DNA of 64,000 bases from Mycolicibacter engbaekii. GTDB taxonomy: Bacteria; Actinomycetota; Actinomycetes; Mycobacteriales; Mycobacteriaceae. A model generated the notes under the pieces. The model did no database searches. It was not told the origin of the DNA and worked only from the letters and a program-made list of their open reading frames with translations. The position numbers and the translations under genes are program-made. Positions 1-9,443 of the stretch are shown in pieces. Location: positions 23,303 through 87,302 of the forward strand of contig NZ_LQOT01000012.1 in assembly GCF_002101585.1 (NCBI RefSeq), read 5' to 3'. Positions within the stretch are counted from its first letter, which is position 1, and the number at the start of each line of letters is the position of its first letter.

Positions 1-83
1 GCCACGATCTGGCATCCAAGACCCTGGACGTCCCGGCGCTGGCGGTCGACGCGGCGCTGCGACTGCTCGGCGAAACCCGCTGA
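1..83 (+). CDS. 3' end of an unidentified gene
   Basis: Only the last 26 codons are present. The open frame runs from base 3 and ends at TGA 81-83; the visible C-terminus ends in ...LRLLGETR, an Ala/Leu-rich helix. That is too little to assign a family. Its stop codon directly abuts the fabH stop on the other strand (84-86), so the two genes are tail to tail with no spacer. The frame is reliable for its length, but no function can be given. Confidence 0.55.
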   Translation, partial: HDLASKTLDVPALAVDAALRLLGETR

Positions 84-1085
84 TCAGGGCAGCGTGACGA
101 CGCTGGCCGCGTAGCTCAGACCCGATCCGTACCCCAGCAGCAGAGCCAGGTCACCGGACTTGGCGAGGCCGCCGGACAGCAGCTGCTCCATCGCCAGCGG
201 GATGGACGCCGCCGAGGTGTTGCCGCTGTTCTCGATGTCGTTGGCGACAACCACGTCGGGACGAAGCTCAAGGCTCTTGGCGATCAGCGCGTTGATCCGG
301 GAATTGGCCTGGTGGGGAATGAAGACATCGATGTCGTGCGCCTGCAGTCCGGCCGCCGCAATGGCGCGCTGCCCCACCCCGCTCATCTCGTAGGCCGCCC
401 ACCGGAATACCGCATTGCCATCCATGCGCAGGTACGGCCGGGGGCCGTGCGGCTGCTCGGTGTAGCTGATCCAGTCGATGTCCTGGCGAATCGCTTCGCA
501 GTTCTCGCCGTCGCTGCCCCAGACCGTCGGTCCGATGCCATTGCCCGTCGTCTCGCCGACCACGACCGCACCGGCGCCATCCCCGAAGATGAAGCAGTTC
601 GAGCGATCGTCCATGTCGATGGTCCGGGACAGCACCTCAGAGCCGATGACCACCGCGGTGTCGATAGTGCGGCCGCGCAACAGATCCGCTGCCACGCCGA
701 GGGCATAGCCGAATCCCGCACAGCCGGTGGCCACGTCGAAGGCGGGGACGCCTTTCGCGCCGAGGGCGACTGCGACCGCGGGAGCACACGACGGTGTTTG
801 CCGGAAGTTGGTACTGGTCGCCACGATCACCGCGCCGACCCCGGACCCGTCGACACCGGCCTGAGACAGCGCCTCGCGGCCGGCCTCGACGGCCAGGCTC
901 AGCGTCGTGTCGGTGTCCCCGGCGAAACGGCGCGTCTTGATCCCGGTCCGGGAATAGACCCATTCGTCGGAGGAGTCGATACGCGCGCATATCTCGTCAT
1001 TGGTGACCACCCGAGCCGGGCGAGCAGCCCCGACGCCGAGCAGACCAATCGATCTGGATGCCGCAGGGTGGCGAATTTCGCTCAA
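84..1085 (-). CDS. fabH: beta-ketoacyl-ACP synthase III (FabH)
   Basis: This 333-residue enzyme condenses an acyl-CoA with malonyl-ACP and, in mycobacteria, hands FAS-I products to the FAS-II mycolic acid system. The catalytic triad is visible: Cys122 in ATGCAGFG, His258 in PHQANSRIN and Asn289 in [11 protein letters not shown], the numbering known for M. tuberculosis FabH. The N-terminal VVTNDEIC and DSSDEW segments are also typical. Length and start (ATG at 1085) fit the family. In M. tuberculosis fabH lies elsewhere (Rv0533c, near menA), so its position beside an lpqL/thi cluster is a rearrangement. It faces away from the double-TetR gene's 3' end across a 314-bp gap holding a tandem repeat. 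Confidence 0.95.
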   Translation of the reverse strand: MSEIRHPAASRSIGLLGVGAARPARVVTNDEICARIDSSDEWVYSRTGIKTRRFAGDTDTTLSLAVEAGREALSQAGVDGSGVGAVIVATSTNFRQTPSCAPAVAVALGAKGVPAFDVATGCAGFGYALGVAADLLRGRTIDTAVVIGSEVLSRTIDMDDRSNCFIFGDGAGAVVVGETTGNGIGPTVWGSDGENCEAIRQDIDWISYTEQPHGPRPYLRMDGNAVFRWAAYEMSGVGQRAIAAAGLQAHDIDVFIPHQANSRINALIAKSLELRPDVVVANDIENSGNTSAASIPLAMEQLLSGGLAKSGDLALLLGYGSGLSYAASVVTLP

Positions 1086-1267
1086 CAGGACGTCTCTCGG
1101 TAGTAGGCAACAGCTGAATCAAGCGCCTACCATAACGGCCCTTACGAGCCGTCACGCCCACCGGTGCATTATCCGCGGCGGTGGACGCCTGCGCCGGGTC
1201 ACGGTCGTACTACGTCAATCCCAGCGGCGAAGCGACCTTGAGGACTACGAAATCGACTGCTCCACAG

Positions 1268-1388
1268 GCGGTTCAGCGAGGCTCGACGCAGGAGAGGCGA
1301 AGCTGGAACCGCCTCACAAGCCGCGCGGTTCAGCGAGGCTCGACGCAGGAGAGGCGAAGCTGGAACCGCCTCACAAGCCGCGCGGTTC
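1268..1388. repeat. 57-bp tandem repeat, two copies plus a stub
   Basis: Bases 1268-1324 and 1325-1381 are identical 57-bp units, and a third begins (GCGGTTC, 1382-1388) before diverging. Each unit contains GCGGTTC near its start and GAACCGC about 35 bases on, so it can fold into a hairpin. The array lies in the 314-bp gap 1086-1399, downstream of the double-TetR gene and upstream of fabH, and may act as its terminator or as a VNTR locus. The unit is 19 codons long, so frames read through it, but none looks like a real protein. Nothing else was recognised in the gap. Confidence 0.85.
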
Positions 1389-1399
1389 GCCGATCCGCG

Positions 1400-2686
1400 T
1401 CAGGTTTTGATCCCGTCGAACACGATGGACTCCATCAGTCTGCGCAGGCAGGCCTGCGCGTACCCCGGTCCCCCGGCAAGGAATCCGGGACCGGGGATCT
1501 CGCCGCCTCGGGCCACCCGGCTCAAGTCGTCGACGAGTGCTGCCAGCGCGTGCACTAAGAACTTCGCGTGCTTGCGATCCAGCTCCGGCCGGATGGTCAT
1601 GAGCGGCCGGGTCCAGGTTTCGATGAACGCCCGTTCGGAATCGCGCAACAGTTCGCGCTCCGCGGGAGCCAGGTTGACCCGCTCGGTGTCATAGACCGAC
1701 GCCAATTCGGGGTTGGCGAATATTGTGGCCACGTAGGCCTCGATCAACCGGCGCAGCGCCTCGTCCGGCTCGGCGAAGACACCGGCGATGGCCGACATCT
1801 CGCCGGCGATCCGATCCACGGCGCGCTGCAGCCCGGTGGTCAAAATGTCGCTCTTGCTGGAGAAGTAGCGGTAGACGCCGGACGCCGGCACGCCGACGGC
1901 GTCGGCGATCTCGGTCACGCCGGTCTCGGCATATCCCTGCTTGCCGAACAGCAGCACCGCCGAGTGCAGCAGCGCCTCGTAGGGGCCGGCGTCCGGGGTG
2001 AAGATGCGCCACACCGAGGGCCGGCTGACCCCGATCTCCTCGGCTCGCGGCAGCTGCGCGGCGACCAGTGATCGCGACGCGGCGATGAGCAGCGGCTTGA
2101 TCTCGTCGTCCGGCAGTTGCAGCCGGTGCCCGATGATGCTGCGGGTGACGCTGACCAGCGCCACCGTCAGGGTCCACTGCTCCAGGGAGTTCAGTTCGGG
2201 ACGCAGAACGGCGATCGGCCGCTTCAGGCGAGCACCGACCGTCTGCATCTGCGCCATGAGCTTGGTGTAGTCGTCGGGCTGCAGATAGCGGGCCTGCCAC
2301 CGGAACAGTCCGCTGGCCTCGCGGTTGATGATCGAGGAGGTGATGAGTCCTTCGATGATCCGGTCCAGCACCGCCGAGGGATCATCGTTCACCTCGCCAT
2401 CGGAGACCTCATCGATGAAGGCCGTGGAATCCACCAACTGCTGACCGAGCGAGCCGACGACGACCGCGAACATCTCGTACTTGCTGGGGTAGTGCCGGTA
2501 GAGCGCCGGCGCTGAGATCCCGACCTTGGAAGCGATCGCCTCCATGCTGGTGGCGTGGTAGCCCTGTGCGCTGAAGGTCTCCGCGGCAGCGCGCGTGATC
2601 TGGGCCTTGCGATCTTTGGGGCGCCGCTTAATCCGGGCACCATTACGGGCGACAGGGTCGTTCGTGGCACCTAGCGAGGTCACCAC
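1400..2686 (-). CDS. tandem double-TetR transcriptional regulator
   Basis: At 428 residues this is twice the usual TetR length and holds two complete TetR units. The first has a helix-turn-helix near residues 47-66 (ending ALYRHYPSKYEMF), preceded by a basic arm RIKRRPKDRK. The second is near 255-276 (GVPASGVYRYFSSKSDIL). Each is followed by a helical ligand-type domain. It should work as a DNA-binding repressor, and the fused arrangement resembles a single-chain dimer. An 18-bp inverted repeat 44 bp upstream of the ATG is a candidate autoregulatory site. The ligand and targets are unknown; fabH downstream and the lpqL cluster upstream are possible targets by position only. Confidence 0.9.
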   Translation of the reverse strand: MVTSLGATNDPVARNGARIKRRPKDRKAQITRAAAETFSAQGYHATSMEAIASKVGISAPALYRHYPSKYEMFAVVVGSLGQQLVDSTAFIDEVSDGEVNDDPSAVLDRIIEGLITSSIINREASGLFRWQARYLQPDDYTKLMAQMQTVGARLKRPIAVLRPELNSLEQWTLTVALVSVTRSIIGHRLQLPDDEIKPLLIAASRSLVAAQLPRAEEIGVSRPSVWRIFTPDAGPYEALLHSAVLLFGKQGYAETGVTEIADAVGVPASGVYRYFSSKSDILTTGLQRAVDRIAGEMSAIAGVFAEPDEALRRLIEAYVATIFANPELASVYDTERVNLAPAERELLRDSERAFIETWTRPLMTIRPELDRKHAKFLVHALAALVDDLSRVARGGEIPGPGFLAGGPGYAQACLRRLMESIVFDGIKT

Positions 2687-2729
2687 CCCCCGATCAACTC
2701 AGGTCAGCTTTGTCACGTGCACAGCATTA

Positions 2730-2747
2730 TTAACACAGCCGGGTTAA
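2730..2747. promoter_or_regulatory. inverted repeat upstream of the double-TetR gene
   Basis: TTAAC-N8-GTTAA lies 44-61 bp upstream of the regulator's start in a relatively AT-rich part of the 98-bp gap. It is a candidate operator or promoter element. The half-sites are short (5 bp), so chance occurrence is possible. Confidence 0.4.
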
Positions 2748-2784
2748 CGGCCTACAGCGGCCTCGACGTTGAGTCCGTTTGCTC

Positions 2785-4242
2785 CTACGGCCCCAGTGGC
2801 GCCCGCTGACGTTTGTCGCGGGCCGGGACCCCGTTGGGTCCGCCGATGGACTGTGCATAGTGTGCCACTGCGAACGCCGCTGCGGCGCCGGTTAGCTCCA
2901 ACACGCCCTGATCGATGTGCTCGACGGTGTCCCCGGGGCCGCGGTAGTTCGGGTCGAACGCCGCACCCGCCGTTCCACCCCACAACCGGGCCTGCGCGGC
3001 GGTCTTGAGCGCAGATGCCCCGGTGGTGATCCCCCCGACCGGCACCCCGGCGACGAGGAACGGGCTGTAGTCGGTGTCACTGGTCAGCGGCATATCGGCA
3101 GGCCGCACCCCGGCCAGGTTGAGGTAGCCGGCCAGCGTGCGCTCGATTCCGGCCGAACCCAGCGGCACGTCGGACGCGGCGATGTCGCGGCTCGGCAGCG
3201 CCGACTGGTCGCCGTCGTAGGTGAAGTAGCCGGGGTTGGGCGAGGCCAGCATGTCGAAGTCGAGGTAGAGCGCGATGTCGTTGAGCTGATCACGATCAAG
3301 CCCGAACACGTAGTCGCTGGAACCTCCGAGCCCTTGTTCAGCAGCGCCCCAGAACGCGAACCGGACTGCGTTGGCCACCTCCGGTTGCGGTCCCAGCTGT
3401 AACGCCGTCTCCAACACTGCGGCCACGCCCGTACCGTTGTTGTTGATTCCCGGCCCGCCCCGCGCACCGTCGAGGTGCGAGCCCACCACCACCACGTCAC
3501 GCTCGGAGCCGGTCTTCGTCTGCGCCAAGATATTCCGCGAGGTGGTCTTGACGGTTTCGCCGTCCAGCACCAGCTTCACCCGGCCAGTCGCGCGGCGCAG
3601 CGCACCGTCCGCGTCGCGCCCGGCCACCGCGACCGGCATGGTCAGTTGGTCGTAGTAGTCGGGCGGAAACAATCCGGCGGGCGCTCCGGCGCGACTCGGC
3701 GGGCTCACCACCACCAGGGCCTCGGCTCCGCGTTGCGCTGCCGCATCCTGCTTGACCACCACCGAACAGTCGGCATCGCCGACCACCGCGACCGCCCCGC
3801 GGGGCATGTCGGTCGGGTAGTCGGCGGCCGCGCAGCCCGACGGTCGCGCCGGCCGGATCACCGGGCCGCTGACCCCGCCGGCCGGCGTGCGTACCAGCAG
3901 CGAGGCCTGGTCGACCGGATAGCCGATGCTGCCGACAGTCAGCGTGGGCCTGCCCGGCGAGGTGGTGTCCAACCTGGTCAGCTCCGGGGTGGTCACCTCG
4001 AAACCCCTGTCGCGCAGGGCATTGGCAACATAGTCGGCGCTGGCGTCGAAGCCCGGCGTTCCGTCGGCCCGGTTCCCCTGGTGCCCGTCGGCGATCTCCT
4101 GCAGTCGCTGCAGGTGCACGAGCATCGCCGCCCCGGTGACCTGTTCGGCGAGCCGGTCGGGCAGCAGCGGTTGGGCCGGCTCCGGCGAGCAGCCCGCCAG
4201 CACGCCGACGGCGACCAGCAGGGCTCCCGCCGGGCGGATCAT
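2785..4242 (-). CDS. LpqL-like lipoprotein, probably catalytically dead M28 paralogue
   Basis: This 485-residue protein begins MIRPAGALL with lipobox LAGC at Cys18, so it should be an exported lipoprotein. It has the protease-associated and M28 aminopeptidase domains of LpqL and clearly arose by tandem duplication. By comparison with Streptomyces griseus aminopeptidase, His256 and Asp330 are kept, but the bridging zinc ligand Asp is Asn268 (GINNNG), the general-base Glu is Ala301 (WGAAEQG), and the last zinc-binding His is Arg434 (NYRGPGDT). Peptidase activity is therefore unlikely. The start is set by the ATGA overlap with lpqL (4239-4242); an in-frame extension to 4440 would lose the signal peptide and overlap lpqL by about 200 bp. 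It may bind peptides or partner LpqL (inference). Confidence 0.9.
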   Translation of the reverse strand: MIRPAGALLVAVGVLAGCSPEPAQPLLPDRLAEQVTGAAMLVHLQRLQEIADGHQGNRADGTPGFDASADYVANALRDRGFEVTTPELTRLDTTSPGRPTLTVGSIGYPVDQASLLVRTPAGGVSGPVIRPARPSGCAAADYPTDMPRGAVAVVGDADCSVVVKQDAAAQRGAEALVVVSPPSRAGAPAGLFPPDYYDQLTMPVAVAGRDADGALRRATGRVKLVLDGETVKTTSRNILAQTKTGSERDVVVVGSHLDGARGGPGINNNGTGVAAVLETALQLGPQPEVANAVRFAFWGAAEQGLGGSSDYVFGLDRDQLNDIALYLDFDMLASPNPGYFTYDGDQSALPSRDIAASDVPLGSAGIERTLAGYLNLAGVRPADMPLTSDTDYSPFLVAGVPVGGITTGASALKTAAQARLWGGTAGAAFDPNYRGPGDTVEHIDQGVLELTGAAAAFAVAHYAQSIGGPNGVPARDKRQRAPLGP

Positions 4243-5747
4243 GGCTGGGTCAGAATGTGGCGGGTGCGGTCGTCGCGGACCGGAACTCCGTTGCGGCCAC
4301 TGAGATCCTGCGCGTACAGCCCGATCGAGTAGGGCACACCGCGGCCGTTGAGGGCCAGTTCGTCGCGGTCGATGTTCTCGATGGTGTCGCCCTTTTGGTG
4401 ATAGTTCGGATCGAAGGGCTCGTCGGCGGTGCCGCCCCACAGCTCCGCCTCCTCAGCGGACTTCTTGGCCTCTGCGCCGGAGAACAGCCCGCCGGACGGA
4501 ATACCGGCCTGGGTGAAGCCGTCATAGTCCGACCGGCCGTCGAACGAGGTGTCCTGCGGCTCTTTGCCGGCGGACTTGAGGTAGGCGGCCAGCGTCCGCT
4601 CGATACCGGCCGAACCTTCGGGCACCACGGGCTGACCCCGCTTGTCCAGCGGCAGCGACTGGTCGCCGTCGTAGGTGAAGTAGCCCGGATTCGGCGAACC
4701 CAGCATGTCGAAGTTCAGATACAGCGCGATGTCTTTGAGCTGCTCGACGTCGAGCGACTGGATGTACTTGCGCGATCCGATCAGGCCGAGCTCCTCGGCC
4801 CCCCAGAAGCCGAACCGCACGGCGTGGTGCACCTCCGGCGAATGTCCCAGCTGCAGCGCGGTTTCCAGCACTGCAGCGACACCCGATCCGTTGTCGTTGA
4901 TGCCCGGTCCCTCGGGAACGCTGTCCAGGTGCGCCCCGGCCATGACGACGTTGTCGGTGGCTCCGGTCTTGGTCTGAGCAATCACGTTGCGGGCCGGGAT
5001 GTTGTCGGTGTGCGCGTCCAGCTTGACCGTCATGGGGCCGTGTCCGGCCCGCAACATCGCTCCGTCAGCCTTCGTCACGCTCACCACCGGAACCTTGACC
5101 TCGGTCTGCTCGCCCAGCGTGCCGCCCATCTTGGGTTCGTCGACGCTGTCGGCAACCACCATCGCCACCGCGCCCAGTTCGACGGCCACGGCCATCTTCT
5201 CCTTGAACGGGCAGGTGCCGCGGTCTACCAGCACGACGGCGTCCTTGACCGCCAGCCCCTCATAGTCTTCGGCGCTGCAGCCCGGACTGTCGTCAGCCGG
5301 GGCGGCCACCAGCGGGCCGGTGACTCCCTCGGGCGGGGTGCCGAGGCTGTACATCAGGGCGCGGGCCTCGACGGTCTTGCCGCCAAGCTGCACCGACCCC
5401 GGCTCGGATTTGAACACCCGGGCGACGAACTCCGGAGTCTGTACATCGAAGCCGTGCTCACGCAGAGTGCCGGCCACGTACTCGACGCTGGCTTCGTAGC
5501 CAGGGGTGCCGACGGCGCGGGTGCCGTTGTTGGCATCGGCGATCTCCTGCAGCTTCTGCAGGTGGGCCATCATCGCGTCCACGGCGACCTTGTCGCGCAG
5601 GCCATTGGCGAAATCCACCGCCGCGGCGGGATCCACTGCGTGCTCGACCCCTTCGGTGGTGCGACTGCAGCCGGCGCCGAACAGTGCACTGACCAGCACG
5701 ACGCTCAGGGCGGGGATCAACTTCGACTTGTACTCCACCGTGCCCAC
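4239..5747 (-). CDS. lpqL: lipoprotein aminopeptidase LpqL (M28 family)
   Basis: This 502-residue exported zinc aminopeptidase closely matches M. tuberculosis LpqL (Rv0418). The lipobox FGAGC places the lipidated Cys at 27. A protease-associated domain (about 130-240) precedes the M28 catalytic domain. All zinc and catalytic positions are present: His273 (GAHLDS), Asp285 (GINDNGSG), Glu318-Glu319 (WGAEELG), Asp347 (NFDML) and His450 (NYHQKGDT). It probably trims peptides at the cell envelope. It follows the SGNH hydrolase by 27 bp and overlaps the degenerate paralogue by ATGA, so the three are likely co-transcribed with the thi genes upstream. Confidence 0.95.
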   Translation of the reverse strand: MGTVEYKSKLIPALSVVLVSALFGAGCSRTTEGVEHAVDPAAAVDFANGLRDKVAVDAMMAHLQKLQEIADANNGTRAVGTPGYEASVEYVAGTLREHGFDVQTPEFVARVFKSEPGSVQLGGKTVEARALMYSLGTPPEGVTGPLVAAPADDSPGCSAEDYEGLAVKDAVVLVDRGTCPFKEKMAVAVELGAVAMVVADSVDEPKMGGTLGEQTEVKVPVVSVTKADGAMLRAGHGPMTVKLDAHTDNIPARNVIAQTKTGATDNVVMAGAHLDSVPEGPGINDNGSGVAAVLETALQLGHSPEVHHAVRFGFWGAEELGLIGSRKYIQSLDVEQLKDIALYLNFDMLGSPNPGYFTYDGDQSLPLDKRGQPVVPEGSAGIERTLAAYLKSAGKEPQDTSFDGRSDYDGFTQAGIPSGGLFSGAEAKKSAEEAELWGGTADEPFDPNYHQKGDTIENIDRDELALNGRGVPYSIGLYAQDLSGRNGVPVRDDRTRHILTQP

Positions 5748-5774
5748 GTTAGTGGGTGCACACGGGGTATGGAC

Positions 5775-6533
5775 TCAGGCCCGGCCGCCGCAGTGCACGG
5801 CGACCAACTCGGCGACCGCGGCCATCCCGGCGGCGTTGGGATGAAACGGCCACGGCCGCCACGGCAGCGGCAGGCCCGCGCCCACCGTCCATGGGCGTGC
5901 CGACCACGGATGGTGCTCGCGGCTGGCATGGCCGGCCCGGACGATCTCACAGCCGGTCGCGGCCGCCGCCGCAGCGGTGTGGCGTTCCAGTGTGGTGGCG
6001 ACGTGCCGGGCCAGGTCCACGACGCCCACCGGCAGCCGGCCGGCCCGGACCCCGGCCGGTGGCAGCAGAGTCAGGTAGTCGACGAAGATCACCCGCGCGT
6101 GCGGCGCCCGGTCCCGCACGGCTGCGCCCACCGCTCGCAGCGCCGCCTCGACCTCGCCCAGCGCTCGCTCGCGCTGCTGCTGATCGAGCAGGTTCGCCAC
6201 AGCGGGCAGCCGCTGCAATGGCACGGGCAGCGTTGCGGCCATCAGCAGCGGCACATAGCCGACATCGTTGCCGCCGATGGTGACGGTGACCAAAGATTCC
6301 GAACCGTCGAGGGCGTCGATCTGCGGTGGCGCGCCGTGTTGGCGCTCGCCGAGCAGATGGGCCGTGGTGGCACCGGAGAACGTGACGTCGACCAGATCGA
6401 GGTTCAGCGCCCGGGCGACCAGGTGCGGGTAGTTGTGCGCGGAGCGGCCCGAGGCCCGGGGCGCCCCGGTGGCGCGGGGACGGATTCCGGGACCTGCCGC
6501 CATCGAACTTCCCAGGGCGACATAGCGGTTCAC
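5775..6533 (-). CDS. SGNH/GDSL-family hydrolase
   Basis: This 252-residue esterase-like protein has block I ALGSSMAAGPG with nucleophile Ser10, block III TIGGNDVGY with the oxyanion Gly/Asn, and block V FHPNAAGM with the catalytic His. The Asp usually three residues before that His is absent, so a Ser-His dyad is likely. It has no signal peptide, which suggests cytosolic action on an acyl ester; the substrate is unknown. It lies 34 bp after thiG and 27 bp before lpqL on the same strand, so it may share their transcript without being part of thiamine synthesis. Confidence 0.85.
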   Translation of the reverse strand: MNRYVALGSSMAAGPGIRPRATGAPRASGRSAHNYPHLVARALNLDLVDVTFSGATTAHLLGERQHGAPPQIDALDGSESLVTVTIGGNDVGYVPLLMAATLPVPLQRLPAVANLLDQQQRERALGEVEAALRAVGAAVRDRAPHARVIFVDYLTLLPPAGVRAGRLPVGVVDLARHVATTLERHTAAAAAATGCEIVRAGHASREHHPWSARPWTVGAGLPLPWRPWPFHPNAAGMAAVAELVAVHCGGRA

Positions 6534-6567
6534 GCCCGCCGGCCTGCCTGGAGGTGCCCGGTCGGCC

Positions 6568-7519
<952 letters not shown>

Positions 7520-7569
7520 GCGCCGCTCCTCCTCATCGCTTCGCTCTGCATCGTCGGCGCCGCGGATGA

Positions 7570-8586
7570 TCATTGCTGCACTCCCACCGGAAGTAGTTCG
7601 GACACAACCTGTTCAGCGGTCCACGGTGCCAGCAGGAACCCGTTGCGGCCATGTCCGGCAGCCACCACCGTCCGCGCATCGAGCCGGTGCACCAGCGGCA
7701 GGTTGTCCGGGGTCATCGGCCGCAGGCCCGCGGCGCACTCGGCCAGCTCGTACTCCCCCAGCGCCGGGACCAGCGCGCAGGCATCGTCGAGCAGGTCGCG
7801 GACCCCGGAGACCGCGGGCGCGGTGTCCCGGCCGTGTTCGTACTGGGTGGCGCCCACCACCACGCCGTCCGGGCGCGGCACCAGGTAGACCGCGCGGCCG
7901 TGCACCCGGGCGCGGATCACCCGCCGCGGCGGCGGCAGGCAGCCCTTGCGCCAGCGCAGCCGCAACACCTCCCCCTTGACCGGCCGGATCGGCAGGCCGG
8001 GCCACAGCGCCGGGGCGTCGATCCCGTTGGCGATCACCACAGCGTCATCGGCGGCCACCTCGGCCAGGTCATGCACCGGCGGCGCCCAGCTCACCCCGAG
8101 TTCCGCACAGGCGGTGACCAGCGCGCCCACCACCGCGCGGTTGTCGACCGCCAGCTCGGTGGGGGCGCGGAATCCGTGCCGAATGCCGCCGGCCAGCAGC
8201 GGCTCGACGTCGCGGGCGGCGGACTCCCAGAACACCGGATGGCCCTGCGCGGACAGCCAATCGGCGACCCTGCGCAGGTCGGCCACGTCGGCGCGGTCGG
8301 CGGCCACCACCAGCGACTCGCGTGCGGTGACCAGCTCAGCGGGCAGCCCGTCGAGGAAGTCGTGCCACAGCTCCAGGGAGCGCAGGCCCAGCCGCAGCTG
8401 CTGCTCCTCGCCCGGCCAGCCCTCACTGTGCGGGGCCAACATGCCGCCGGCCACCCAGGACGCGCCGAACTCGGCGGTGCGGTGCACCCGCACCGTCCAC
8501 CCGGCACGGGCGGCCTGCCGCGCCACCGACAGCCCGATGACGCCGCCGCCGATCACGGCCAGCGAACCGAGCGAGGGTGCGGGCAT
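7570..8586 (-). CDS. thiO: glycine oxidase ThiO
   Basis: This 338-residue FAD enzyme of the DAO family oxidises glycine to the imine used by ThiG. The dinucleotide-binding GGGVIGLSVA occupies residues 13-22, followed by GGMLAPHSEG. The C-terminal GLRPMTPDNLPLV and AAGHGRNGFLLAPW contact flavin in this family. It is the first gene of thiO-thiS-thiG and is divergent from thiE across 61 bp. That gap is too short for a TPP riboswitch, and no TPP-box sequence is visible in it. Confidence 0.95.
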   Translation of the reverse strand: MPAPSLGSLAVIGGGVIGLSVARQAARAGWTVRVHRTAEFGASWVAGGMLAPHSEGWPGEEQQLRLGLRSLELWHDFLDGLPAELVTARESLVVAADRADVADLRRVADWLSAQGHPVFWESAARDVEPLLAGGIRHGFRAPTELAVDNRAVVGALVTACAELGVSWAPPVHDLAEVAADDAVVIANGIDAPALWPGLPIRPVKGEVLRLRWRKGCLPPPRRVIRARVHGRAVYLVPRPDGVVVGATQYEHGRDTAPAVSGVRDLLDDACALVPALGEYELAECAAGLRPMTPDNLPLVHRLDARTVVAAGHGRNGFLLAPWTAEQVVSELLPVGVQQ

Positions 8587-8647
8587 GTGCTGCTCCCTTC
8601 CACCTGCTCGCGTGTCAACACACCAAGCTAGCCGCTAGCGTCGCGGT

Positions 8648-9337
8648 GTGCATAAACGCTCCGACCGTCCGTCCCGCCTCGATCGGCTTGCCCAGGCCCG
8701 GCTCTACCTGTGCACCGACGCCCGCCGGGAACGCGGCGACCTGGCCGAGTTCGCCGACGCCGCCCTGGCCGGTGGCGTGGACATCATCCAGCTGCGGGAC
8801 AAGGGCTCGGCGGGCGAGCAGCGGTTCGGCCCGCTGGAGGCGCGAGGCGAACTGGCGGCGTGCGAGATCCTGGCCGACGCCGCACGCCGGCACGGGGCGC
8901 TGCTGGCGGTCAACGACCGTGCCGACATCGCCCGCGCCGCGGGTGCCGACGTGCTGCACCTGGGCCAGGACGATCTGCCCCTGCCGGCCGCCCGCGAGAT
9001 CGTCGGACCCGACGTGCTGATCGGCCGCTCCACCCACGACCGCGACCAGGTCGCCACGGCGCTGGTCGAGGCGGTCGACTACTACTGCACCGGGCCGTGC
9101 TGGCCCACCCCGACCAAGCCGGGCCGCTCCGCACCGGGACTGGAGCTGGTGCGCTTCGCCGCGGACCGCCACGACCCCAAGCCGTGGTTCGCCATCGGCG
9201 GCATCGATCTCGACCGGCTCGGCGAGGTGGTCGCGGCCGGGGCGAGCCGGGTGGTGGTGGTGCGGGCGATCACCGCCGCCGAGGATCCGCGCGCGGCCGC
9301 TGCCGCCCTGCGGGCGGGTTTGGCGGACACTCCATGA
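8648..9337 (+). CDS. thiE: thiamine-phosphate synthase ThiE
   Basis: This 229-residue TIM-barrel enzyme couples HMP-pyrophosphate to thiazole phosphate. Characteristic stretches are [35 protein letters not shown] and [12 protein letters not shown], ending in the FAIGGI phosphate-binding loop. It matches M. tuberculosis Rv0414c along its length. The start is GTG at 8648 (MHKRSD), as in that homologue. It is divergent from thiO, and its 3' end faces mutT3 across a palindromic gap. Confidence 0.96.
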   Translation: MHKRSDRPSRLDRLAQARLYLCTDARRERGDLAEFADAALAGGVDIIQLRDKGSAGEQRFGPLEARGELAACEILADAARRHGALLAVNDRADIARAAGADVLHLGQDDLPLPAAREIVGPDVLIGRSTHDRDQVATALVEAVDYYCTGPCWPTPTKPGRSAPGLELVRFAADRHDPKPWFAIGGIDLDRLGEVVAAGASRVVVVRAITAAEDPRAAAAALRAGLADTP

Positions 9338-9349
9338 TCCCGGCGCCGC

Positions 9350-9405
9350 CGAACGTGCACTGAGACCGAGATTTCCCCGCATTTCTCGCCCTGAGTGCAC
9401 GTTCG
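9350..9405. terminator. 56-bp palindrome between thiE and mutT3
   Basis: CGAACGTGCACT (9350-9361) pairs perfectly with AGTGCACGTTCG (9394-9405). Inside, CGAGA can pair with TCTCG, leaving a loop of about 12 bases. It lies between converging genes and can form a hairpin on either transcript, so a bidirectional terminator is likely. No U-tract follows, as is common in mycobacteria. It could equally be a dispersed palindromic repeat. Confidence 0.7.
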
Positions 9406-9443
9406 CCGCGCGCGGGGGGCGGCGGCTGCTGGCTCAATACGGC

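Noticed and set aside
1000..1410. Plus-strand frame containing a 19-residue tandem repeat
   Set aside because: It is the 57-bp DNA repeat read in frame; the frame begins inside fabH antisense, with no start signal.
4243..4440. 66-residue N-terminal extension of the LpqL-like paralogue
   Set aside because: It would lie inside lpqL, is Arg/His-rich and would bury the lipoprotein signal; the ATGA start is far better.
8587..8647. TPP riboswitch between thiO and thiE
   Set aside because: The gap is only 61 bp and contains no recognisable TPP-aptamer sequence on either strand.
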